A stretch of 46,268 nucleotides of DNA from Paracoccus zeaxanthinifaciens ATCC 21588 (GTDB taxonomy: Bacteria > Pseudomonadota > Alphaproteobacteria > Rhodobacterales > Rhodobacteraceae): positions 1 through 46,268 of the forward strand of contig NZ_ATUJ01000019.1 of the NCBI RefSeq assembly GCF_000420145.1, read 5' to 3'. Each line of letters begins with the position of its first letter. The stretch's first letter is position 1. The notes under the pieces are model-generated. The model was not told the DNA's origin. It made no database searches and was given only the letters and a program-made list of their open reading frames with translations. The position numbers and the translations under genes are program-made. Positions 25,828 to 33,712 of this stretch are shown one piece after another.

Positions 25828-27920
25828 CGCGCCTTGCGCGTGTGCAGGACATGCGTCGCGAGGAAGGCCGCGGCCAGCCCGAAGCCGATCTGGTCGCTCA
25901 GCGGCATCGCCAGGATCAGCGACACGCCGCCCGCCATCGCCAGCAGCCGCTCGGGAATGGTCGTGCGGTCCAGGAAGAAGCCCACGACGGCGATCCCCCA
26001 CAGCCCGATCCCCAGCACGGTCTTGAGCAGCACATAGGCCACCTCGACCGGATAGCCCCAGGCTTGGGCGATGGCGCCCCCGTCCTGCAGCATCAGCGAG
26101 GGCGTGTAGACGGCCATGAACGGGATGATGAAGCCCGCAGCCGCCAGCCGGATCGCCTGCAACGAGATCTTCAGCCCCGGCGCCTTGGCGATCGGCCCCG
26201 CCGCGAAGCAGGCCAGCGCCACCGGCGGCGTCAGGTCGGCCATGATCCCGAAATAGAAGACGAACATGTGGCTGACCAGCAGCGGCACGCCCAGTTCCAG
26301 CAGCGCCGGTCCCGCCAGCGACGAGGTGATGATGTAGTTGGGGATCGTCGGGATCCCCATCCCCAGCACCAGGCAGGTCAGCATGGTCAGGAACAGCGAC
26401 AGGAACAGGTTGTTCTCGCCGATGGCGATGATCGCGCCGATGAAGGTGGACGCGATGCCCGTCAGGGTCAGCGTGCCGATGACGACGCCGACGATTGCAC
26501 AGGCCATGCCGACCGGCAGGGCGTTGCGCGCGCCCTGCGCCAGCGCGTCGCGCACGATGCCGATGGTCGGGCGCGTGCCCTGGAACAGCGCACAGGCCAG
26601 GATCAGCGTCGCGATGACGATGACCAGCAGGTTGATCCCGAACTTGAGGAAGGCCGCGCAGGCAAGGCCCAGTGCGACCCAGAAGACCATGCGGAAGGCC
26701 TGCGGCCCGATCATGGCGGCCAGGGGCGTGCCCAGGATCAGCACGGTCACCAGCGCCAGCCCCATCGTGCCCGCGAAGATCGGCGTGTAGCCCGCGAACA
26801 GCAGGTAGACCAGCGCCGCCAGCGGCAGCACCAGCGGCCATTGCGACCGGACGGCGTGCCAGGGGTTCGGCAGGCTGTCCTTAGGCAGGCCGCGCAGGTT
26901 GTCGCGCCCGGCCTGCAGCCAGACCATCCAGAAGACGACGCCGAAATACAGCACAGCCGGGACGATGGCCGCCTTGACGACCGAGGCATAGGGGACGTTC
27001 AGCGTCTCGGCCATGATGAAGGCCACGGCGCCCATGACCGGCGGCATGATCTGCCCGCCCATGGATGCCGTCGCCTCGACCCCGCCCGCGAAGGCGGCCT
27101 TGAAGCCCGATTTCTTCATCATCGGGATGGTGAACTGCCCCGAGGCGACCACGTTGGCGACCCCCGACCCCGAGATGGTGCCCATCAGCGCCGAGGACAG
27201 CGTGGCGACCTGCGCGGGTCCGCCCCGCACGCCGCCCACCAGGCCAAGCGCGAAATCGTTGAACAGGTTCAGCATCCCCGCCCGTTCGAGGAAGGCCGCG
27301 AAGACCACGAAGATGAAGATGTAGGCGCTGCTGACATAGATCGGGCTGCCATAGATGCCCTCGGTCCCGAAGGCGAAATGCTCCACGATCTGGTCATAGC
27401 CGTAGCCGCGATGGATGAAGGGCGGCGGCAGGTGCTGGCCGAAGAAGCAATAGGCCAGGAAGATCGCCGCGATCACCGCCAGCGGCCAGCCCATCAGGCG
27501 GCGCGCGCCCTCGAAGACCAGCACGACCAGGATCGTGCCCATCACCAGGTCCATCTGCGTCAGGAACCCGGTGCGGCGGATCAGGTCGTTGTATTCGACC
27601 CAGTTGTAGACCCCGGTCGAGAAGCCCAGCAGCCCCAGGGCCCAGAACAGCGCCTGCGTCGTGCGGGTCCTGGCCAGAAGGTTGCCGATCAGGCCGAAGC
27701 CCAGAAGCAGCAGGAAGCCCACATGCATGGCGCGGACGACCTGGCTGGGCAGGGTGCCGTAACCCGCCGCCCAGAGTTGAAAGAGGGAAAAGGCCACGGC
27801 CAGCCAGAAGGCCACGCGGCCCATCAGGCCCTCGCCGAAGCCCGGCGGCAGACCTTCCGAGACTTCGGCCTCGGCATGGGGATCCAGACGAGTCGCCTCG
27901 TCGGTCAGGGGTGCGGACAT
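25824..27920 (-). CDS. TRAP transporter fused permease (DctQM type, TAXI family)
   Basis: A 698-residue inner-membrane protein in which the small DctQ-like and large DctM-like subunits are fused. The N-terminal part carries about four to five helices. The large part holds many helices and the DctM blocks FAAFLERAGMLNLFNDFALGLVGGVRGGPAQVATLSSALMGTISGSG and GGQIMPPVMGAVAFIMAE. It uses an ion gradient to import a solute delivered by the TAXI binding protein encoded just upstream (53 bp). The substrate is unknown; organic acids or glutamate-like compounds are common for the class. ATG 27920 has GGAG before it; an upstream ATG at 27977 overlaps the binding-protein gene. Confidence 0.9.
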   Translation of the reverse strand: MSAPLTDEATRLDPHAEAEVSEGLPPGFGEGLMGRVAFWLAVAFSLFQLWAAGYGTLPSQVVRAMHVGFLLLLGFGLIGNLLARTRTTQALFWALGLLGFSTGVYNWVEYNDLIRRTGFLTQMDLVMGTILVVLVFEGARRLMGWPLAVIAAIFLAYCFFGQHLPPPFIHRGYGYDQIVEHFAFGTEGIYGSPIYVSSAYIFIFVVFAAFLERAGMLNLFNDFALGLVGGVRGGPAQVATLSSALMGTISGSGVANVVASGQFTIPMMKKSGFKAAFAGGVEATASMGGQIMPPVMGAVAFIMAETLNVPYASVVKAAIVPAVLYFGVVFWMVWLQAGRDNLRGLPKDSLPNPWHAVRSQWPLVLPLAALVYLLFAGYTPIFAGTMGLALVTVLILGTPLAAMIGPQAFRMVFWVALGLACAAFLKFGINLLVIVIATLILACALFQGTRPTIGIVRDALAQGARNALPVGMACAIVGVVIGTLTLTGIASTFIGAIIAIGENNLFLSLFLTMLTCLVLGMGIPTIPNYIITSSLAGPALLELGVPLLVSHMFVFYFGIMADLTPPVALACFAAGPIAKAPGLKISLQAIRLAAAGFIIPFMAVYTPSLMLQDGGAIAQAWGYPVEVAYVLLKTVLGIGLWGIAVVGFFLDRTTIPERLLAMAGGVSLILAMPLSDQIGFGLAAAFLATHVLHTRKAR

Positions 27921-27973
27921 GGGGGTCTCCAGGAAAGATGGCCCCGCGCGTCGCGGCGCGGGGCCCTGGGGCA

Positions 27974-28927
27974 TCACTCGATGATGCCGATTTCGCGATA
28001 GTAGCGCTCGGCGCCCGGATGCAGCGGGATCGAGACGCCCTCGACGGCGCCCTCGGGGGTGATCCCCTCGGCGGCGGCATGGGCCGAACGCATGCGGTCC
28101 AGGTTCTCGAACAGCTGCTTGGTCATCTGGTAGGCGGTTTCCTCGCTGACGCCCTCGTGGGTGATCAGCATGTTGCCCACGGCAGCGGTCGGCACGTCGG
28201 CATCCTGCCCGTTATAGGTGCCGGCCGGGATCACCGCGGGCGCATAGGGCGCGCCGATGCTGGTCACGACCTCTTCGGGGATGGCGACCAGGTTGATGTC
28301 GTGGGTGGCCGACAGGTCCTTGATGAAGGCGACGCCCAGCCCCGAGGATTGCAGCGTGGCCTCCAGCTGGCGGTTCTTGATCAGCTCGGCCGATTCCGCG
28401 AAGGGCAGGTATTCCACCTTGCCCAGGTCGTCATAGGACATGCCGCCCGCCGCGAAGATCGCGCGCGCGTTCAGCTCGGTCCCCGATGCGGGTGCGCCGA
28501 CGGACAGGGTCTTGCCCTTCAGATCCTCGAGCGTCTCGGCGCCGGTCGAGGCGTCCGCGACGATCTGGATATAGTTCGGATAGATGGCGGCAAGCGCGCG
28601 CAGTTCCTTCAGGGGGCGCGGGAAGCCCGCTTCCTCGTTGCCCTCCCATGCCATCTGCACGGAATCGCCCAGGGCAAAGCCCAGCTCGCCCCGGCCCTGC
28701 GCCAGCAGGTTCAGGTTCTCGACCGAGGCCTTGGTCGATTGCACCTGCGTGCGCGCGCCCTCGATCGTGTCCGCATAGATCTCGGACAGGGCAACGCCCA
28801 TCGGATAGTAGACCCCCGAGGTGCCGCCGGTCAGCACGTTGATGAATTCCTGCGATTGCGCCAGCGGCGCGCTGGCCATCAGCGACAGGGCCGCGGCCGG
28901 AAGGGTCGCTGCGATGCGTTTGATCAT
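27974..28927 (-). CDS. TAXI-family TRAP transporter solute-binding protein
   Basis: A 317-residue periplasmic receptor. The signal peptide (MIKRIAATLPAAALSLMASAPLAQS, cut near AQS/Q) is followed by the TAXI hallmark FINVLTGGTSGVYYPMGVALSEIY. KTLSVGAPASGTELNARAIF, PAGTYNGQDADVPTAAVGNMLITH and a C-terminal HPGAERYYREIG also match the family. It captures a solute and delivers it to the fused permease. GGAGGAT stands at the right distance before ATG 28927. It is the first gene of the SBP-permease-DUF1850 operon; the 132 bp to the divergent CAP-RTX gene must hold its promoter. Confidence 0.92.
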   Translation of the reverse strand: MIKRIAATLPAAALSLMASAPLAQSQEFINVLTGGTSGVYYPMGVALSEIYADTIEGARTQVQSTKASVENLNLLAQGRGELGFALGDSVQMAWEGNEEAGFPRPLKELRALAAIYPNYIQIVADASTGAETLEDLKGKTLSVGAPASGTELNARAIFAAGGMSYDDLGKVEYLPFAESAELIKNRQLEATLQSSGLGVAFIKDLSATHDINLVAIPEEVVTSIGAPYAPAVIPAGTYNGQDADVPTAAVGNMLITHEGVSEETAYQMTKQLFENLDRMRSAHAAAEGITPEGAVEGVSIPLHPGAERYYREIGIIE

Positions 28928-29059
28928 GTCGGTATCCTCCCAATGATACTGCGCGCAGGGTAGCGATATTTCGCCCAACGGAAAGCCCGAAGGCCCTCGA
29001 CTCTGGAAATCATGGAGCAGTTGAACCACATCCCAAGACACAACCCTGAAAGGAATGCC

Positions 29060-30307
29060 ATGACCGTCGCGACCGATGCCGAACGACTGATGCTGGACCT
29101 TGTGAACGGGGCGCGGGCCGATGCGGGGCTGGACGCGCTGACGCTCGAGACGCATCTGAACGCATCGGCGGACGCCCATAGCGACTGGATGCTGGCGCAG
29201 GACGTCTTCTCGCATACGGGGGCGGGGGGCAGTTCGGCGACCGACCGGATGCGCGACGCGGGGTTCGATCTGTCGGGCGCGTGGATGACGGCCGAGAACC
29301 TGGCCTTCGTCAGCATCGACGGCGACGGTTCGCTGGCGGACGAGATCGCGACCCTGCACCGCAACCTGATGAACAGCGACGGCCATCGCGCCAACATTCT
29401 GGACCCCGACCTGACCCTGGTCGGCATCGGGCTGCAGGTGGGCGAATATGACGGTCATCGCGTGCTGATGGCCACGCAGAACTTCGCCCGCACCGATGGA
29501 GAGGTCGTGCTGGACCTTGGGCAGGGCGTCACCATCGCCGAGGCCGACGCGCCCGGCATGTTCGTCGCGGGCGTCGATCGCGGTTCCTGGGAGGATCAGA
29601 ACCCCGATGCGACGGGCGGCGTGTCCCAGGGTGCCGACGACCTGCGCCTGAACGGCGGCGACAACCAGGTCGCCGGGATGGGCGGCAACGACTGGATCGC
29701 GGGATTCGCGGGCCATGACACCCTGTCGGGCGGGGCGGGCAACGACCGCCTTGCGGGCGGTGCGGGCTTCGATTCGCTGATGGGGGGCGACGGCCACGAC
29801 CGGCTGGCGGGCGGTGACGGTGCCGACTGGCTTGCGGGCAATCGCGGGGCGGATCACCTGCGCGGCAATGCGGGCCACGACAAGCTGTTCGGCGGCAACT
29901 GGCACGACCGGCTGGATGGCGGGCTGAATGCCGACACGCTGCATGGCGGCAACGGCAACGACGTTCTGAACGGCGGGCAGGGCTTCGACCGGCTCTTTGG
30001 CGGGGCGGGTCAGGACACGCTGGCCGGCGGCTCCGAGGCGGATGTGATGTCGGGCGGCGCGGGCGCCGACGTTTTCGTCATCAAGCAGGGCGACGGGCGC
30101 GACCGCATCACCGATTTCGGCAACGGGGCCGACCGGCTGTTCGTCGATGCCGACCTGATCGGCGATGACGTGGCGGGCTTCGTCGCGGATCGCATCACCG
30201 ATACCGGCAGCGGGGTCCGCATCGATTTCGGCGGCGGCGACCTGCTGGTGCTGGAGGGTGCGGACCTGACCGTCGCGGATGTCGCGGACGACATCTTCCT
30301 GGTCTGA
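29060..30307 (+). CDS. Secreted CAP-domain protein with RTX calcium repeats
   Basis: A 415-residue protein. Residues 1-145 form a bacterial CAP/SCP domain, with the four cavity residues visible as His40 (ADAHSDWM), His52 (FSHTG), Glu79 (AENLAF) and His109 (DGHRANIL). From about residue 190 to 355 run roughly fourteen GGxGxDxhx nonapeptides (GGAGNDRLA, GGDGADWLA and others), which bind calcium in a beta roll. The tail ADVFVIKQGDGRDRITDF resembles the serralysin C-terminal domain. It has no N-terminal signal, so type I secretion via the RTX tail is inferred; no secretion genes are in the window. ATG 29060 is chosen for GAAAGGA before it; 29012 is an alternative. The CAP activity is unknown. Confidence 0.85.
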   Translation: MTVATDAERLMLDLVNGARADAGLDALTLETHLNASADAHSDWMLAQDVFSHTGAGGSSATDRMRDAGFDLSGAWMTAENLAFVSIDGDGSLADEIATLHRNLMNSDGHRANILDPDLTLVGIGLQVGEYDGHRVLMATQNFARTDGEVVLDLGQGVTIAEADAPGMFVAGVDRGSWEDQNPDATGGVSQGADDLRLNGGDNQVAGMGGNDWIAGFAGHDTLSGGAGNDRLAGGAGFDSLMGGDGHDRLAGGDGADWLAGNRGADHLRGNAGHDKLFGGNWHDRLDGGLNADTLHGGNGNDVLNGGQGFDRLFGGAGQDTLAGGSEADVMSGGAGADVFVIKQGDGRDRITDFGNGADRLFVDADLIGDDVAGFVADRITDTGSGVRIDFGGGDLLVLEGADLTVADVADDIFLV

Positions 30308-30323
30308 GCCGCGGGCCGCTCAG
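30304..30323. terminator. Weak hairpin between convergent genes
   Basis: A 6-bp perfect stem (CTGAGC with GCTCAG, 8-base loop) overlaps both the CAP-RTX stop and the thiQ stop. No T run follows on either strand, so factor-independent termination is doubtful. Confidence 0.3.
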
Positions 30324-31024
30324 CCGAAGGCCCGCCCCAGATAGTCCCGCAGCGCGGGCGGCGGATCGCGCAGCAGGTCCCGCGTCGGCTGCGGCGCGTG
30401 ACAGCGCCCGTCCTGCACGACGATGGTATCATGCGCGAAGTCCAGCGCGTCCTGCGGATCGTGCGTGACCATCAGCATCAGCGCGCCGGTCTCGGACCCG
30501 ATGCGGTCCAGCAGGTCCAGCATCTCGGATTTCAGGGCGGGCCCGAGGGCGGCGAAGGGCTCGTCCAGCAGCAGGATGGGTCGCGCCCGCAGCAGCACGC
30601 GGGCCAGCGCGACGCGGCTCTGCTGGCCGCCCGACAGGCTGGCGGGCAGGCGCTTGTCGAACCCCTCCAGCCCGACATCCGCGATGGCGCGGGCCACGCG
30701 GTCGCGCTGATCGCGCGACAGGCGCAGATCGGGGCGCAGGCCCAGCCCGACATTGCTTGCGACATCCAGATGCGGGAACAGGTTCTGGTCCTGGAACAGC
30801 ACCGACAGCGGGCGCTTGCCCGGCGGGATGGCGGTCAGGTCCCGCCCCTCCCATGCGATGCGGCCCCGGTCCGGCGTCAGGAACCCCGCGATCAGCGACA
30901 GAAGCGTCGTCTTGCCCGCCCCCGATGGTCCGATCACGGCGATGCGCCCGCCGGGTCGCAGGTCCAGGTCGGCTGCGAATTCCCACCCCTCGCGGTGCAG
31001 GACGATGTCGCGGCATTCAAGCAA
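30320..31024 (-). CDS. thiQ: Thiamin ABC transporter, ATP-binding subunit
   Basis: A 234-residue ATPase. It has Walker A GPSGAGKTT, Q-loop FQDQNLFPHLDV, signature LSGGQQSRVALAR, Walker B ILLLDEPF and the switch VTHD, all in order. It powers uptake of thiamin or its phosphates through ThiP. The start appears to be TTG at 31024, supported by GAGGAG six bases upstream. The nearby ATG at 31016 is out of frame, and the product otherwise would lose the LECRDIVL strand. It overlaps the end of thiP by 8 bp. It is the third gene of the riboswitch-controlled thiBPQ operon. Confidence 0.9.
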   Translation of the reverse strand: MLECRDIVLHREGWEFAADLDLRPGGRIAVIGPSGAGKTTLLSLIAGFLTPDRGRIAWEGRDLTAIPPGKRPLSVLFQDQNLFPHLDVASNVGLGLRPDLRLSRDQRDRVARAIADVGLEGFDKRLPASLSGGQQSRVALARVLLRARPILLLDEPFAALGPALKSEMLDLLDRIGSETGALMLMVTHDPQDALDFAHDTIVVQDGRCHAPQPTRDLLRDPPPALRDYLGRAFG

Positions 31025-32552
31025 GGCGGCCTCCTCGGTCGAAGATCCAGAACAGCGCGAAGCTGATTGCCATCAGCAGCACGGCGGCGGCGCTGGCATC
31101 CGCCATCCGGTAGCTGGTCATCAGCTGATAGAGCTTCAGCGGCAGCGTCGGCTGATCGGTGGAAAACAGCGCGATCACCCCCAGGTCGCCCATCGCCAAG
31201 GCCGCCGCAAGGCCGCCCGCGAAGCCGACGGGCCGCGCCAGTCGCGGCAGCACCAGCAGGCGCAGCCGCGCGATGCCGGTCATGTCCAGCGATGCGGCCA
31301 GCCGCCCGTAATCCTGCTGCATGGTCCGCGCGGCGGGGATCAGCGCCCGCAGCGCGAAGGGCAGGGCCATCATCGCGTTCACCCCCACCGTGACCGGCAG
31401 GGCCAGCGCCTGCGCGCCCGCCACGTCGCGCAGCAGGATGAACAGCCCCGTGCCCAGCACCAGCGGCGAGGCGACCAGCGGCAGCATGCCCGCCCCCTCG
31501 ACCCACCCCGAGGGGCGGCGCGCAAGGTGCAGCGCCATGACCAGCGCGACCGCCAGCGTCAGCAGGGCCGAGATGACGGCCATCACCACCGACCGGATCG
31601 CGGCGGTCCAGACCTCGGGGGGCAGGTCGGGGATGGAGGGCAGGCCGCGCAGGGTGACCGCCCCGATGGGCCACAGCAGAAAGGCCGCGGCCAGCGCGAT
31701 GGCCAGCGCGTCGGTGCCCTGCCGCCAGCCCGCCGGGCCGCGCCAGGTGACGCGGTCGTCGCGCCCCGCGCCGAAGCTGGCGGGCACGGCAATCCAGCGC
31801 GTGGCCAGCAGCGCGGCCACGCAGATCGCGATCTGCACCAGCCCCAGCAGCGCGGCCTTGGACAGGTCGAAATCGAAGCGGAACGCCTGGTAGATCGCCA
31901 GCTCGACCGTGGTGGCGCGCGGTCCACCGCCAAGGGCCAGCGCGACCGTGAAGCTGGTCAGGCACACAAGGAACACCGCCAGCCACGCGCCGGGCAGCAC
32001 CGCCTGCAGCATGGGGCGCTCCAGGTGGCGCGAGATGTCGCGCGGCGCGAAGCCCAGGCTGTCTGCCAGGCGGAAACGCTCGGACGGGATGGCCTGCCAG
32101 CCCTGCAGGACCAGCCGCACGGACAGGGGCAGGTTGAAGAACACATGCGCAAGGATCACGCCCTGCCAGCCATAGACGCTGATCTCGGGCAGGGACAGCG
32201 CGCGCAGGGCGTCGTTGATCGCGCCCTGACGCCCGAAGACCGCGACAAGGCCCATGATCGCCACGATCACCGGCAGGATGAAGGGCGCGCCCAGCAGCGT
32301 GACCAGCAGCCCGCGCCCCCAGAACCGCCGCCGCGCCAGCGCGCGCGCCACCGGCACCGCCAGCAGGGCGGAAATCGTGGCCGACAGCGCCGCCTGCCAG
32401 ATGGTGAAGCGTACCGCCCGCCAGTCCCAGGACGACAGGCCCGACAGCCCCTCGGCCTGCCATGCGACGGCGGCCAGGGTGCCCAGGATCAGCAGGGCCA
32501 GCCCCGCCGCGATGGCGGGGCCCGCGCCTAGCCGGAAAAGGCGCGCAGCCAT
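31017..32552 (-). CDS. thiP: Thiamin ABC transporter permease
   Basis: A 511-residue inner-membrane permease with two homologous halves of about six helices each. Each half has an EAA-type loop that contacts ThiQ (SERFRLADSLGFAPRDI and AASLDMTGIARLRLLVLPRL). This duplicated single-chain form is usual for ThiP. It carries thiamin, delivered by ThiB, across the membrane. ATG 32552 lies inside the end of thiB (25-bp overlap); the longer in-frame opening runs through thiB and is not used. The gene order thiB-thiP-thiQ and the upstream TPP riboswitch fix the substrate assignment. Confidence 0.9.
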   Translation of the reverse strand: MAARLFRLGAGPAIAAGLALLILGTLAAVAWQAEGLSGLSSWDWRAVRFTIWQAALSATISALLAVPVARALARRRFWGRGLLVTLLGAPFILPVIVAIMGLVAVFGRQGAINDALRALSLPEISVYGWQGVILAHVFFNLPLSVRLVLQGWQAIPSERFRLADSLGFAPRDISRHLERPMLQAVLPGAWLAVFLVCLTSFTVALALGGGPRATTVELAIYQAFRFDFDLSKAALLGLVQIAICVAALLATRWIAVPASFGAGRDDRVTWRGPAGWRQGTDALAIALAAAFLLWPIGAVTLRGLPSIPDLPPEVWTAAIRSVVMAVISALLTLAVALVMALHLARRPSGWVEGAGMLPLVASPLVLGTGLFILLRDVAGAQALALPVTVGVNAMMALPFALRALIPAARTMQQDYGRLAASLDMTGIARLRLLVLPRLARPVGFAGGLAAALAMGDLGVIALFSTDQPTLPLKLYQLMTSYRMADASAAAVLLMAISFALFWIFDRGGRLA

Positions 32553-33511
32553 TCGTCCAGCGCGGGTTCGCGCATCTCCTCGGCCTTGTCCTCGGGCTGG
32601 AAGAAGGTCTTGTCGGGGCGCGGCAGGTCGCGCATGACCTGCGGCCAGTCGTCCTGCGGCAGCTTGGCGGGCAGGGACCAGTTGGCCAGCGGGATCGTCG
32701 CCTGGAAGTCGGGGGTCAGGATCCAGTCCATGAAGTCCTGCGCCAGTTCCGGCTGATCGGTCGATGCGACCTGCGCCGCCAGTTCGGCCATCAGGTAATG
32801 GCCTTCGGGAAAGATCGCGGCCTTCTTGGCCGGGTCGTCCTCGGCCTCGATGTGATAGGCGGGCGAGGTGGTGTAGGACAGGACCATGTCCACCTCTCCC
32901 TCGGTAAACAGACCATAGCTCTCGGACCAGCCGCGCGTGACGGTCAGCACCTTGGGGGCCAGCTTCTCCCACGCCTCGGGGGCGTTCTCGCCATAGACGG
33001 ATTTCACCCACAACAGCAGCGCCAGCCCCGAGATCGAGCTGCGCGGATCCTGGATCGCGATCTTCAGATCGTCCGGCGCGTCCAGAAGTTCCTCGAAGCT
33101 GGCGGGCGGGTTTTCCAGCCGCGTCTCGTCATAGACGAAGGCGGTTTCGCCCCAGTTGTAGGGCAGGAACACCTCGTCGGTCCATTCGACGGGCAGCGAC
33201 AGGTCGGACGTGTCCTGGCCATGCGGCGCGAACAGGCCCGATGCGCGCGCGCGCGCGGTCACGTCGGTGTTCAGGCCGAAGACGATGTCGGCCTCGGTTC
33301 CCTCGCCCTCCAGCATGATGCGGGGCAGGATGTCGCCGGTGACGAATTGCAGGTCACAGTCGCAGAAGGCCTCGAAGCCTTCCTCGATCTTGGGGCCGGG
33401 GCCCCATTCGCTGGCGATATAGTCGCCGGCATAGACGGTCAGGACGGGCTTGTCCTGCGCCATGGCGGGTCCCGCGGCCAGCAGCGCACTCAGGATCAGG
33501 GGGGTTCTCAT
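32528..33511 (-). CDS. thiB: Thiamin-binding periplasmic protein
   Basis: A 327-residue precursor. The signal peptide MRTPLILSALLAAGPAMA is followed by QDKPVLTVYAGDYIASEWGPGPKIEEGFE, the conserved N-terminal block of ThiB. Then come FCDCDLQFV, PYNWGETAFVYDET and SYTTSPAYH, near the ligand-binding tyrosines and tryptophans of the family. It captures thiamin or its phosphates for ThiPQ. ATG 33511 is preceded by AAGGAGGAGAG. A TPP riboswitch aptamer ends about 45 bases upstream, so expression should fall when TPP is plentiful. It is the first gene of the operon. Confidence 0.92.
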   Translation of the reverse strand: MRTPLILSALLAAGPAMAQDKPVLTVYAGDYIASEWGPGPKIEEGFEAFCDCDLQFVTGDILPRIMLEGEGTEADIVFGLNTDVTARARASGLFAPHGQDTSDLSLPVEWTDEVFLPYNWGETAFVYDETRLENPPASFEELLDAPDDLKIAIQDPRSSISGLALLLWVKSVYGENAPEAWEKLAPKVLTVTRGWSESYGLFTEGEVDMVLSYTTSPAYHIEAEDDPAKKAAIFPEGHYLMAELAAQVASTDQPELAQDFMDWILTPDFQATIPLANWSLPAKLPQDDWPQVMRDLPRPDKTFFQPEDKAEEMREPALDEWLRAFSG

Positions 33512-33554
33512 CGCTCTCCTCCTTGGCAATGTCACGAAAGGAAAGAGGTGCGGC

Positions 33555-33640
33555 ACCTTCCCTCCGCCGGTCTGAACCGGATCAGGTTCTGCGGGTCCGC
33601 GTCGCGCGTCTCAGCCCATCCGAAGGGCACCCCGAGGTCG
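33555..33640 (-). promoter_or_regulatory. TPP riboswitch (THI element) of thiBPQ
   Basis: Read on the minus strand, the leader shows the conserved THI blocks in order: CGGGGTGCCC, GGCTGAGA (CTGAGA at 33614-33609), ACCCGCAGAACCTGATC (GAACCTGATC at 33589-33580) and GGCGGAGGGAA. It binds thiamin pyrophosphate. A small hairpin AGGTG-CCG-CACCT directly follows the aptamer, and no T-rich terminator is visible before the thiB ribosome-binding site. Control of translation initiation is therefore more likely than attenuation; that part is inference. Confidence 0.93.
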
Positions 33641-33712
33641 GACCGAATGTAGTGGTTTCGCAGGGCTGCGCAAGCGGCTAGAAACGGGCGCGACACGGCG
33701 CAAGGACCCGAC

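Noticed and set aside
27974..29944. A 656-codon minus-strand opening extending the TAXI binding protein
   Set aside because: The signal peptide and ribosome-binding site place the start at 28927; the extension is antisense to the CAP-RTX gene.
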